Assembly (NCBI GenBank): GCA_028571685.1 | Contig: CM053140.1 | Location: forward strand, 151,885,701-151,949,700 | Reading direction: 5' to 3' | Source of the DNA: Heterohyrax brucei | Lineage: Eukaryota > Chordata > Mammalia > Hyracoidea > Procaviidae | Length of the DNA stretch: 64,000 nucleotides | Part shown: piece after piece, positions 44,680 through 55,910 of the stretch | Layout of the letters: each line of letters begins with the position of its first letter | Position numbering within the stretch: position 1 is the stretch's first letter | Program-made: the position numbers and the translations under genes | The notes under the pieces: model-generated | Told to the model about the DNA's origin: nothing | Databases searched by the model: none | Seen by the model: only the letters and a program-made list of their open reading frames with translations

Positions 44680-47600
44680 AAATGACATTAACATTATATT
44701 TATCAATAATCATGCAGGATGTAAATGGACTAAATTCACCAATTAAGAGAAGAAGAATTGCAGGTCGGATAAAAAAACATAACCCATCTAGATGCTGATT
44801 ACAGGAGACACATTTTGGATTCAAAGATGCAAACAAATTACAACTCAAAGGTTGGAAAAAAATATATCAGGCTAATAACATTTTAAAAGGAATAGAAATG
44901 GCAATACTAATGTCTGACAAAAAAGACGACTTTAAAGTTAAGTCTACCACATGAGATCAACAGGGTCACTATCTAGTGGTCAAAGGTTCAATTCAACAGG
45001 AGGACATAACCATACTAAATATCTATGGATCCAATGATAAGGCTCCAGAATATATAAAACAAACACTATTTGTGTTGAAAACAGAAATAGACAGCTCCAC
45101 AATAATAGTAAGAGACTTCAACACACCACTCTCAGTAAAGGACAGAACATCCCCCAAAAGCTTAGTAAACACACAGAGGATCTTAATGCCATGATCAACC
45201 AACTTGGCCTTACAGACATATATTCAGAACAATTCATCCAACTGAAGCCAAGTATCCTTTCTTTCCCAATACTCATGGAATGTTCTCCAAAATTGACCAC
45301 TTACTAGGTCACAGGGCTATATTCAACAAAATTCAAAATATTGAAATAATACAAAGCTTCTTCTTAGACCACAAAACCATAAAACTAGAAATCAGTAACA
45401 GAAAAAAAGATGCAAATTAAATTAAAAACACAGAGACTCCTTAACATTTTGCTCAAGAACTACCAGGTAATAGAAGAAATCAAGGATGCAACAAAGAATT
45501 TTATAAAATCTAATGAAAAGGAAGACAAATCCTACCAAAAGCAATGGTACACAGCAAAAGCAGTTCTCTGGAATCAATTCATCTCAATAGATGCACACAT
45601 CCAAAAAGAAGAAAGAGCACAAATCAAAGAATTAACTCATAAACTTGAAAAACTAGAAAGGTCTCAGCAAGAGAATCCATTAGCCTCCAGAAGAAAACAA
45701 ATTATGAAAAACAGAGCAGAAATACATGACATAGAAAGCAGAAAAATGATTGAAAGAGTGGACAAGTCCAAAAAAATAGTTTTTTGAAAACATCAACAAA
45801 ATTGATAAGCCTTTGGCCAAACTGACAAAAGAAAAACAGGAGAAGAAACAAATAATCCAAATTAGAAATGAGATGAGTGATATCACAATGGACCCTCCTG
45901 AAATTAAAAGAATCCTACAAGTATACTACAAAAAAATTATACTCTAATAAATTTGAAAACCTGGAGGAAATGGACAATTTTCTGGAAAAATGTCACCTGC
46001 CTACACTAGTAAAATCAGAGATAGAATAACTAAACAAACCCTTTATAAAAGAAGTAATTGAAAAGCTAATTTAAAACTTCCGTCCAAAATAAAGCCCTGG
46101 CCCAGATGGCTTCATTGAAGAATTCTATCAAATTTTCAGAGAAGGGTTAACACTACTACTTCTAAAGATATTCCAGAGTATAGAAAAGGATGGAATACTT
46201 CCAAATTTATTCTACAAAGCTAGTATAATCCTGGTACCAACACCAGGTTAAGAAAGCACAAAAAAAGGAAAATTACAGACCAATCTCTCTCATGAACTTA
46301 GACACAAAAATCCTTAACAAAAACCTAGCTAACAGACTTCAACAACACATCAAAAAAATAGTTCAACAACACATCAAAAAAATAGTTCATCATGACCAAG
46401 TAGGATTCATACTAGGGATGCAGGTATGGTTTAACATAAGGAAAACAATGTAATCAACCACATAAACAAAAGACAAAAACAACCTGATTCTATCAACTGA
46501 TGTAGAAAAGGCATTTGATAAAGTCCAACACTGATTCATGTTAAAAACTCTCAGAAAATAGGAATACTAGGGAAATTCCTCAGCATAATAAAAGCCATCT
46601 CCACTAAACCAACAACTAACACCATCCTTAATGAAGAGAAGTTGAAAACATTCACCTTAAGAACAAGTACTGGACAAGGATTCCCGTTGTCGCTACTTCT
46701 ATTCAACATTGTTCTGGAAGTCCTAGCCAGAGCAATTAGACATGATAAAGAAATAAGGGGCCTCCAAATTGACAAAGAAGTCAAAATATTGCTATTTGCC
46801 GATGATATGCTCTTATATACAGAAAACCCTGGATAATCCACCAAAAACCTTCTGGATTTAATAGATGACTTCAGCAAAGTATCAGGACACAGGATAAACA
46901 TACATAAATCAGTGAGATTCCTTTACACCAATCAAGAGATAACCAAAGAGGAAATCACTAGATCATTACTCTTTACTGTAGCCCCCAAGAAGATAAAATA
47001 CTTGGGGATAAATCTAACCAGCGATATAAAAGTCCTGTACAAAGCAAACTACAAGTCCTTACTGCAAAAAATGACAAATGACTTACACAAGTGTAAAAAT
47101 TTACCTTCCTCCTGTATAGGAAGACTTAATATTGTGAAAATGTCCACACTACCCAAAGCATCCTATATATACAATGCAATCCCAATTCAACTTCCAATGA
47201 TGTTTTTAAATGAAATGGACAGACAAATCACCAACTTCATATGGAAAGGAAGGAAGCCATGAATAAAAAAAAATATTGTTAAAGAAGAGGAACAAAGCGA
47301 GAAGCCTCACCCTTCCTGACCTTAAAACTTACTACACTGCCACAGTAGTCAAGACAGCCTGGTACTGGCTCAAAAACAGACACACAGACCAGAGGAAAGG
47401 AATTGAAAATCCAAATATAACTTTATCCGCTTATGAACACCTGATATTCGATAAAGGCCAAAAGACAGTGAATTGAGATAAATACAGTCTTTTCAACAAA
47501 AGGTGTAGACATAATTGGATATCCACTTGCAAAAAAATGAAACAAGACCCTTATCTCACACCATGCACAAAAACTAATTCAAAATGGATCAAAGACCTAA

Positions 47601-48469
47601 ATGTAAAAACTAAAACAATAAAATTCTTGGAAGGAAAAATCGGGAAGATGATGGAAGTGCTAATCCACAGCATCAGCAGTCTACCAAAACTCAACCTTTA
47701 AACATTAAAAACAAAAATCAATAATTGGAATTTCTTAAAAATTGAACACTAACACTCATCCAAAGCCTTCATCAAAGGAGTAAAGAGTACCTACAGAGCA
47801 AGAATGAGTATCTACCCACCATGCTTCTGACCAACATCTAATCTAAAAAATACTGCAAAACCTCAACAAGAAAAAAACAAATAACCCAATTAAAAAATGT
47901 GCAAACAACAGAAACAGGGTACTTCACTAACAAAGACATACAAGTAGCCTACAGATAGATGAAGAAATGTTCACGATTGCTAGACATCAGAGAAATCCAA
48001 ATCAAAATCACAATGAGATACCATCTCACCCCTCAACAGATGGCAATAATCCAAAAAAACACACCATAATAAATACTGGAGAGGAAGTAGAGGGATTGGA
48101 ACTCTTCTGCGCTGTTGGTGTGACTATAAAATGGTTCAACCACTATGGAAATTAATTTGGCACTTTCTTAAAAAAACTAGAAATAGAAAGACCATATGAT
48201 TCAGTAATCTCACTCCTTGCAACACACCCCAAAGAAATAATGAATATCACTTGAATACTTGCATGCTAATGTTTATTGCAGCTCTCTCCACAATAGCAAA
48301 AAGTTGGAAACAACCTATATGCCCATCAATAGACAAATGGTTAAACAAACTGTGGTATATTCATACGATGGAATACTACACCATGATAAGTAATGACAGC
48401 TTAGAGAAATACCTGTCAACGTGGGACCATCTAGAGGAAATTATGCTGAACGAAATTAGCCAGGCATAA
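44680..48469 (+). pseudogene. L1 ORF2 relic (copy G), RT active site kept
   Basis: The endonuclease block 44,976-45,194 contains 'TIIVRDFNTPLS' (GDFN changed to RDFN). The linker block 45,410-45,787 is open for 125 codons. RT motif A reads '[15 protein letters not shown]', with the catalytic Asp codon at about 46,499-46,501. '[15 protein letters not shown]' holds the two catalytic aspartates of the FADD box (codons 46,795-46,806). The blocks 46,912-47,262 and 47,276-47,476 continue the RT and thumb; the C-terminal block 48,251-48,469 matches the L1 C-terminal segment and ends 'EIMLNEISQA'. Motif A and FADD lie in different frames and several stops intervene, so the protein cannot be made intact. 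Confidence 0.9.
46338..46385. repeat. 24-bp tandem duplication inside L1 copy G
   Basis: The unit 'ttcaacaacacatcaaaaaa' plus 'atag' occurs twice in a row. Being 24 bp, it inserts eight codons without a shift. The other L1 copies have one unit. Confidence 0.85.
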
Positions 48470-49492
48470 AAGGACAAATTTTGTATGAGACCATTATTAT
48501 AAGGATGCAATTAATCATTTAAGTGCAGTAGAAATCAATATTTGACAGTTACAGGGAGGGGCATGGAGGGCAAGGTATTATTTACAAATTAGATAGTGGT
48601 TAGGATTAGTAATTAAGATTAAGGGTGGGTATAGGATGTGACAGCACACACTAGAAGTGGGGTACCCACAACTACTCAACTTCAAATCCAAATTTTCCCC
48701 TTAATGTGGACCACCTCTTTGGAAGAACAGAGACATGGGGTCTGGGATCAGCGGGCCACACTCTCATGAGACATCTAGACTAACTGGGATACCCAAGGTT
48801 TTTCTCCCTCTCTCTCTCAAGATACCACTTGGATGAGGAATGACTGGAGTCTTAAAAGCTAGCAAGGTGGCATCTAAATAGCACCAAATGATCTCAATCC
48901 ACATGAACCCAGGGCAAATGGGGACACCGAGGACAGAAGAAAAATATGAGCCCACCAGATGGAAGGGGCCATATGAGCCTGCTTCAGCATGGGACCAGAA
49001 GAACTAGATGGCACATGGCCACTACCGATGACAGCCCAGATGAGGTACGCAGAATGGAGCTCTGGATGCAGCAGGTGATGATGTAGAGGGCAGAGGTGGA
49101 ACTGTACCAAAAGGCCACACTTTATTGTCCCTCTGAATGGAAGCCCACCTGGGAACACGGCTTCTGGATTTTCTAACCCCAAACTGGGGCCAGCTCCCCA
49201 GAGAAAGGCTGACCTGGACTATACAAAATATAGTAATACTGGAGGCAACTAAACGTTTATAAATGCACATGGAGTTGTCTGAAGGACACTTTGCTGGAGC
49301 CAAGTTGATTGAGTGAGGAGAACCAGACCTTTATGAAATGGTCACAGGAAATTCCAAACAAAAGGGGAAGAGTGCTGTCACATGGGTGGTGGTGGGGGGC
49401 GCAGCAAGAATAGAATAGAGGTGAATGTTCTGGGTGTTATATGTCATGATATAGACTGTAAAATTGTTCTTAATTCACAATAAAAAGGAAAA
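48470..49492 (+). mobile_element. L1 copy G 3'UTR
   Basis: Has a G-rich tract at about 48,553-48,574 ('agggaggggcatggagggca') soon after the ORF2 stop, then the conserved block 'gggtgggtataggatgtgac', a GC-richer middle, another G-rich run at 49,383-49,401, and a short A-rich end. Minus-strand frames of 93-102 codons here are antisense to the UTR and unsupported. Confidence 0.8.
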
Positions 49493-49639
49493 ATGTAGAT
49501 TAATTTAAAAAAGACGAAAAAGATGGACATTACATAGTGATAAAAGAGTAAATTAATCAGGAAGATTTAGCAATCATAAATTATGTAGGATGACTGGGGT
49601 CTACCCAATTTGAATAAAGAAATAGCACTACAGTAATAG

Positions 49640-49722
49640 CTGGGATCAGGGGGCCACACTCTCGTGGGACATATAGACTAATTGGGATACCCAAGGATTT
49701 TCTCTCTCCCTCTGTCAAGATA
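49640..49722 (+). repeat. 83-bp L1 3'UTR patch inside an older L1
   Basis: This segment ('ctgggatcagggggccacac' to 'tgtcaagata') matches 48,742-48,824 in the 3'UTR of L1 copy G at about 74 of 83 positions by eye. On its left and right the ancient L1 endonuclease sequence continues in order ('cactacagtaatag' and 'ttccactttccaa'), with about 15 expected bases replaced. Confidence 0.82.
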
Positions 49723-51280
49723 GTGTTCCACTTTCCAAATTTGGTAGAACATCAAGAAAGAAAACAGAGAACCTGAACGACACTTAAGATTTAACAGGCA
49801 TAAGGGGGACAGTTAGCTATGGCAAAATATATACTCTACTTCAAGGCACATGGATCATTTTCCAGGATAGATGACTGGTTAAGTAACATAATAAATCTTG
49901 ATTAATTTTAAAACACTGAAATCATCTGAAATGTTTTCTCTGACCACAACAGAGTGAAACTCAAAATATGTAATGGAGGGGGGGGGGGAACAGAAAGTAA
50001 CCAAACATATGGAAATTAAATATATTATTAAACAATCAACTGGTCAAGGAAGAAACCAAAAGAGAAATCACAAGTTTGTCTTAGAATACGATGAAAGCAA
50101 AAGCAGAACATACCAAAACTTATGGGATGCAACTAAGGGAGTACTCAGAGGTAAACTTATAGCAATAAATGTCTACATGAAAATAAGGAGAAGGATTTCA
50201 AATCAACAGTCAACTCTACAACTTACAGAAATAGAAAGAAGAGTAAACTAAGCCTAAACCAACATAAGAAAGGAAATAACAAATAGCAAAGTATAAATAA
50301 GTCCAGTCAAAACCATAAAACAAATACAGAGAATCAACAAAACCAGAAGCTGGTTGCCTACAGATATCAGTAAAATTGACAAACTTTTAGTTCTACTGCC
50401 AAAGGAAAAAGATAAATAGCTAAAATAGGGAATGAAAAAGAGACATTACAACTGACTCAGCAGCTAGAAACTGGATTACGAGATATCATGATCAAATGTA
50501 TGACAACAAAATAGATAACTTGGATGAAGTTAACAAAATCTCAGAAACACACAACCTACTCAAACTGATTCAAGAAGAAAGTCTCAGCAGACCCATGATA
50601 ATTGAAGAGATTAAATTAGTGATCAAAAACTTTCCAACAGCAACAACAAAAAATCCTGGGCTAGATCATTTCACTGGAGAAATTTTCCCAAATTTTTATA
50701 GAAGAATTTTTGCCAATCTTATTTAAACTCTGCCTAAAGATACAGAGGAAAAGCATAAAGAATAATTTATTTTATGAAGCAAACAATCCTGAAACTAAAG
50801 CAGAACAACAACAGAAGGACAGAAGATTCCATTCCAGTACCCCTTACTAGTATAAGTACAGAACAATGAAATACCAGTGAACCAAATCCAACAGTGTATT
50901 TAACATGCTGTACTCCATGACCCAGTGATATTTATCTCAGGAACGCGAAGATGGTTCAGCATTAGAAAGTCAGTCAATATAATATACCCATCAACAGGAC
51001 AAAGGAGAAGAACCACATGATCATTATTATAGATGAAGAAAATATATTTGACAAAATCCAATACCCTGACTTGATGAAAATCCTAAAGACTAGAATGGAA
51101 AAAAAGTTCAGGAGTAAATCACAATATTTATGAAAATCAGCAGAACCTTACACTTATCGAGAAAGATTGAGAGCTTTACAATTGGAAACAGGAACAAGAT
51201 AAGGGCATCAATTAGTGTCAGTTCTATTCACTAAAAAGAAAAATTAATCAGATTACAAAGAAAAAGTAAAACTATATCCT

Positions 51281-51435
51281 GGAAACCCTGGTGGCGTAGT
51301 GGGTTAAGGACTATGTCAGCTAACAAAAAGGTCCACAGTTCAGATCCACCAGGCACTCCTTGGAAACTCTATGACTCAGTTCTACTCTGACCTATAGGGT
51401 CACTATGAATTGGGATCGACACCATGGCAGTGGCT
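51281..51435 (+). mobile_element. Afrotherian SINE, plus strand
   Basis: Starts 'ggaaaccctggtggcgtagt', contains 'ccaccaggcactccttggaa' and ends 'gggatcgacaccatggcagt'. It is one of the least diverged SINE heads in the window. An AT microsatellite follows its tail. Confidence 0.88.
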
Positions 51436-51456
51436 TTTTTCCCAGCTATCTCTATC

Positions 51457-51520
51457 CTATATATATATATGTAATATATATATATATATACTATATATAT
51501 ATATACACATATATATATAT
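51457..51520. repeat. (AT)n microsatellite, imperfect
   Basis: About 64 bp of mostly alternating AT with small interruptions ('gtaatat', 'actat', 'acacat'), placed between two plus-strand SINEs. Confidence 0.95.
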
Positions 51521-51665
51521 GAAAACCTAGTGCTATGGCTGCTAACCAAAAGACTGACAGTTCACATCCACCAGATGTTCCTTGAAAACTCTGTGGAGCA
51601 GTTCTATTCTGTTCCACAGAGTTGCTGTGAGTTGCAATTAACTTGATGGCAATGGGTTTGGTTTG
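51521..51665 (+). mobile_element. Afrotherian SINE, plus strand, second of a pair
   Basis: Starts 'gaaaacctagtgctatggct' (slightly short at the 5' end), has 'acagttcacatccaccagat', and ends 'attaacttgatggcaatggg' plus 'tttggtttggtt'. A CA microsatellite follows directly. Confidence 0.85.
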
Positions 51666-51668
51666 GTT

Positions 51669-51701
51669 ACACACACACACACACACACACACACATGCAC
51701 G

Positions 51702-51740
<39 letters not shown>
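51669..51740. repeat. (CA)n microsatellite with GCAC interruption
   Basis: Two CA tracts separated by 'atgcacgcacg', about 72 bp in total, at the 3' end of a SINE. A minus-strand frame through it encodes only Cys-Val repeats and is spurious. Confidence 0.95.
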
Positions 51741-52960
51741 TAAAAGTTTTCATGAAAACTCCTGGTGCTAATAGAAGAATTTAACAAAGAATTTAACAAA
51801 GTATAGGGTTAACAAATGAAAATTTGTTGTATTTCCATACACCAGCAATGAGAAATCTAAAAGGAAAACTACCAAAACGGATTTACAATGGCATCTAAAA
51901 GAATAAAATATCTAGCAATAAATTTAACCAGGGGTATGAAAGACTTAGACAATAAAAATTATGAAATACTGCTGAAAAAAGATTAAAGAAGACAAATAAA
52001 TGGAAAGAGATTCAATGCTCATGGACTGTTAAGACTTAATAACGGGAAAATGTTAATACTACCCAAAGTGATCTATAGATTCAAATGCTCTGTACCAAAA
52101 AATCCAACAACGTACTTTACAGAAACGTATAAACCAAGCCTCAACTTTAAGTAGAATTCAAGAGACCTAGCACATCTAAAGCAATGTTGAAAGAAAATAA
52201 AGCAGTAGAACTCACAAATCATAATTTTAAAACATTGTATATAGCTACAGTGATCAAAACATCCTGGCCTTGGTTTACAAGGGACATAAAGACCAATAGA
52301 ATAGAGTTGAGAATCCAGAAATAAACTCATGCATCTATAGTCAACTGATTTCCATGGAGAAAGAAAAATCTCTTCCTTAAATGCGGAAAAATGGAACAGG
52401 ATACTCCCCTCACACAATACACATGCACACAAACACTTAATGCCAAAAAGATTAAAGACCTAAATGTGAAAACTTAAACTACAAAATTCAAGAAGAGATT
52501 GTAGAGGCACCTTTGTCAAGCCTAGCTTTTAACTGTGAGTTATCTAATTCAGTAACAAAAGCACAAATAGCATAAGATAAATAAATGGGACCTCATAAAA
52601 ACCAAAATCTTTTCCTTATTTGAATTAAAAGACTTTACCAAAAAAATGAAAAGACACTCTACTGACTGAGAGAACATGTGATAAATTGCTCCCATAAACA
52701 GCTGCCTCCATTGTCATGGGAATGGAAGAACTGGATAGTTCCTGCCTACCATTTCTGAATAATTTGATCAAAGATTTGATAGAAGAATCATGATCTAAAA
52801 AATAAAATGTAAAACAAACTTTTAATTTATCATAGAATCTAGATTTTATGGAAACATAGAGGCTGGAGGAACCACTGAAACTATTGCCATGGGGTTGCAT
52901 TTTGAATTAAAAAACAAAAATTAAACCCATTGTTATTGAGTCAATTGTCACTCATAGTAA

Positions 52961-53526
52961 TGGTCTTAGTCATCTGGTACTGTTCAAACAGAAACATCAC
53001 AAAGTGGATGGCTTTAAAAGGAGAAAAGTTTTATTCTTACACAGTCCAATAGGCTACAAGTTCAAATTCAGGATGTCGGCTCCAGGGGAAGATTTTCCCT
53101 GTTTGTCAACTCTGAAAGAAAGTCCTCGTGTTACATCAGTCTTTGATCAGGGAACATCTTGTCATGGGAACCTGGGGTCTGAAGAATGAATTTTACCCTC
53201 GGTATTGCTTTCTTGCTGGTATAAGATACCTCAACTCTCTGCTTGTTTCCCTTTCCTTTTATCTCTTGTAGAATAAAAGGTTGTCCAAATCACACTGCAA
53301 GCAAATTCTGTTGACATTAGAGCAGGGAGATGATCTTAGGAAGGGCTGTACAGTCCCACCTTAATCCTCTTTCATGTAAATACAGTCTATTAACTACAGA
53401 CAAAAATTAGGATTTACAACACAGGAAAATCACAAAATGGAGGGCAGTCATACAATACAGGAAATAACTGGCCCAGCCAAATTACGATGCATATTTTTAG
53501 GGCATGACACAAGTTAATCCATGACA
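52961..53526 (+). mobile_element. Solo-LTR-like insertion, copy 3
   Basis: 566 bp, starts 'tggtcttagtcatctggtac' and ends 'aagttaatccatgaca', giving TG...CA ends. Homologous over its length to copies at 2,208 and 26,428. It interrupts the SINE exactly inside its tail module. A short flanking duplication is possible ('agtaa' against 'aggac') but not clean. Confidence 0.78.
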
Positions 53527-53573
53527 AGGACATTAAAGGACAGAGCAGAGTTGCCTCATAGGGTTTCCAAGGC

Positions 53574-53756
53574 TTTATTGTTTACTCTGGTAGCTTAGTG
53601 GTTCACTGTTAATAGCTACTAACCGAAAGGTTGGCAGTTCAAATCTATCAAGTGTTATTTTTAAACTATATGGTGGAGTTCTACTATGACCTACAGGGTC
53701 ACTATGAGTCAGAATTAACTTGACAACATTGGGATTGGCTTGCATTTATTGTTTAC
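53574..53756 (+). mobile_element. SINE with perfect 12-bp target duplication
   Basis: A plus-strand short-form SINE (53,586-53,744; 'tctggtagcttagtggttca' to 'ttgggattggcttgca') is flanked by 'tttattgtttac' at 53,574-53,585 and again at 53,745-53,756. It lies inside the minus-strand long-form SINE. Confidence 0.92.
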
Positions 53757-53954
53757 AGAAGCAGACTCTCACATCTTTTCCCCTTAGAGTGTGGGTTGTT
53801 GGGTTCAAACTAGAGACCTTTAGGTTAGCAGCCCAGTGCTTTAACTGCTGTTCCATCGGAACTCCTGGAATTTTGGCTAGAGAGATGTTAGTCTTTAAAA
53901 CCTTAAATCAAAAGTATACCCTGAACTCTTCTTAAATCCAAACAGTAATTTAAC

Positions 53955-55438
53955 TTGACTAGTAAAGAAAGCTTTTTGCCAATGCCTTCAGTGTAGCTTT
54001 GAATGCCTTCACCACCATTGGTTCCTGATCAGATGCTACCTCTTCAAATGGCTGAACATTTACCAGTTCTTTCTGGTATAATGACTCTGTGTATTCCTTC
54101 CATCTTCTTTTGATGCTCTCTGAGTCAATTAATATTTCCTCTGTAGAATCCTCCACTACTGCAACTCGAGGCTTGAATATTTTCTTCAGTTCTTTCAGCT
54201 TGAAATATGGGAACGTGCTCTTCCCTTCTGGTTTTCCATTTACAGGTATTTGCACATGTTGTTATAATACTTTCATTTGTCTTCTTGAGCTGCCCTTTGA
54301 AATCTTCTGTTTAGCTGTTTTACTTCACCATTCCTTCCTTTTGTTTTAGCTGTTGAACGTTCAGGAGCAAGTTTCAGAGGCTCTTCTGACACCCCGTTTC
54401 TTTCCTGTCTTTTTAATGACCTCTTGCTCCCTTCATAGATGATGCTTTTGAGGTCATTCCATAATTCGTCTGGTATTAATCGTTAGTGCTCAACACGTGA
54501 AATCTGTTCTTCAGATAGTCTTTAAACTCAAGAGGAATATACTCAAGGCCATACTTTGGCTCCTGTGTACTTGTTCTAATTTTGTTCAGTTTCAGTTTGA
54601 ATTTGTGTATCAACAATTGATGATCTGTGCCATAGTCAGCACCTGGTCCTGTTCTGACTGCTGATATGGACTTTTTCCATAGACACAGTTGATTGGATTC
54701 TTTTGTATCCCATATATCTCATCTAGTGAGGTCCATGTACACAGTTGCCATTTGTGTTGGTTTAAAAAGATATTTGCAATGAAGAATTCATCAGTCTAGC
54801 AAGATTCTATTATGCGATCTCTGGAATTATTTCCATCAGCAAGTCTGTATTTCGTGACTACTGATCCTTCTTCTCTGTTTCCAACTTTTGCATTCCGGTC
54901 ACCAGTAATTATCAAGGAATCCTGATTGCATGTTCAATTTGAGACTGCATGAAGTGGTAAAAATCTTCAGTTTCTTCATCTTTAGCCTTAGTGGTTGATG
55001 CATAAATTTGAATAATAGTCATATTAGCTGGCTTTCCTTGTAGGAATATGGGTATTATCCTATCACTGATAGCACTGTACTTCAGTACAGATCTTGAAAT
55101 GTTCTTTTTGATGATGAATGCAACACTGGTCCTCTTCAAGTTTTGTTGCCGGCATGGTGGACCACATTATTGTCAAGTTCAAAATGGCCAGTACTGGTCC
55201 ATTTCAGTTCACTAATACATAAGAAACTGATGTTTATCCATTCCATTTCATTTTTCACAATTTCCATTTTTTCTTGATTCATACTTGGTACATTTCATGT
55301 TCTGATTATTAATGGATGTTTGCAGCTGTTTGTTCTCATTTTGAGTTGCGCCAACACTAGAGAGTATTTCATGCTCTTGTGCATAGCTTCGCTATTAGTC
55401 AAACTTACTCAACAGCACCTAACTAGCAATAAAGAAAG
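53955..55438 (-). pseudogene. RTE LINE 5' part (endonuclease), minus strand, 3'-truncated
   Basis: On the minus strand it runs from a 5' flank near 55,400 through the APE-type endonuclease (block 55,139-54,912: 'VAFIIKKNIS', 'MTIIQIYASTTKAKDEETED', then 'ITGDRNAKVG'-like near 54,900) to the linker (block 54,255-53,959: 'FKLKELKKIFKPRVAVVEDS', 'KRRWKEYTESLYQKELVNV') and stops before the RT. The flanks 'ttgactagtaaagaaag' (53,955-53,971) and 'taactagcaataaagaaag' (55,420-55,438) look like a target duplication with a 2-bp difference. Frames are broken between blocks. Confidence 0.8.
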
Positions 55439-55497
55439 TCCTCCTAGAGCATTCCGCTCTTTAAATCTATGTTCTTGGGATCAAACTGACAATGCTA

Positions 55498-55910
55498 TTG
55501 TTGTTAGGTATCACTGACTTGGTTCTGACTCATAGCGACCCTATGCACAAGAGAACAAAACACTGCCCTCGTCTTGTTCCATGCCCATGGTCATTTTTGA
55601 GCTTAAGCTCATTGTTTCAGCCACTGTGTCAATCCATGTTGTTAAGAGTCTCCCTCTATTTTGCTGGACCTCCGCTCTACCAAGCCCGATGTCCTTCTCC
55701 AGGGACAGATCTCGCCCGACAACATGTCCAAAGTAGTAAGATGCAATGTCACCATCCTTGTTTCCATGAAACACTCTAATCATACTTCTTACAAAACAGA
55801 TCTGTCTGTTCTTTTGGCAGCCCATGGTAGAATCAGTATTCTTTTCCAATATCACAACCCCAAATCATCAATTCTTCTGTATGCTTTATTCATTGACCAG
55901 CTTTTGGATA
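55498..55910 (-). mobile_element. RTE LINE 3' end, minus strand
   Basis: Starts with the tail 'ttgttgttaggtatcactga' and 'ttggttctgactcatagcga', continues through 'ccttctccagggacagatct' and 'cgacaacatgtccaaagta', and ends near 55,910 ('attgaccagcttttggata'). A minus-strand block of 104 codons at 55,541-55,855 falls mostly in the C-terminal part but its frame is not the conserved one throughout. 5'-truncated copy of about 410 bp. Confidence 0.85.

Larger units (their letters stand above)
44603..49492 (+). mobile_element. L1 (copy G), best preserved, 5'-truncated
   Basis: Begins just upstream of ORF2 and runs through the whole ORF2 (about 44,680-48,469) and a 1-kb 3'UTR to an A-rich end near 49,480-49,492. 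Length 4.9 kb. Its open blocks are longer and its catalytic motifs better kept than in the other copies, which suggests a more recent insertion. Its terminal 3'UTR is of the D type, not the B type. Confidence 0.88.
49493..52675 (+). mobile_element. Ancient L1 ORF2 relic, multiply interrupted
   Basis: An older L1 on the plus strand following L1M-type ORF2 order: endonuclease ('gacattacatagtgataaaa'), linker ('acttatgggatgcaactaag', open block 49,973-50,251), 'gaatcaacaaaaccagaagc', RT region (50,496-51,240), later RT/thumb (51,770-52,260) and C-terminal part to about 52,675. It carries an 83-bp foreign patch (49,640-49,722), two SINEs and two microsatellites. Divergence is much higher than in copies B, C, D or G. 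Confidence 0.8.
52928..53867 (-). mobile_element. Long-form SINE, minus strand, split twice
   Basis: The pieces 52,928-52,960 (tail), 53,527-53,585 (body, 'gttgcctcatagggtttcca') and 53,757-53,867 (middle segment 'agaagcagactctcacatc' and head 'gctttaactgctgttccatc') join into one long-form SINE on the minus strand. The first gap is an LTR-like insertion, the second a plus-strand SINE. This makes it the oldest of the three. Confidence 0.82.

Noticed and set aside
49022-49303. Minus-strand frame in the 3'UTR of L1 copy G, possible antisense protein
   Set aside because: Not shared by other L1 copies; GC-richer UTR sequence yields longer chance frames.
51369-51740. 123-codon minus-strand frame starting with Cys-Val repeats
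   Set aside because: Produced by a CA microsatellite and two SINEs.
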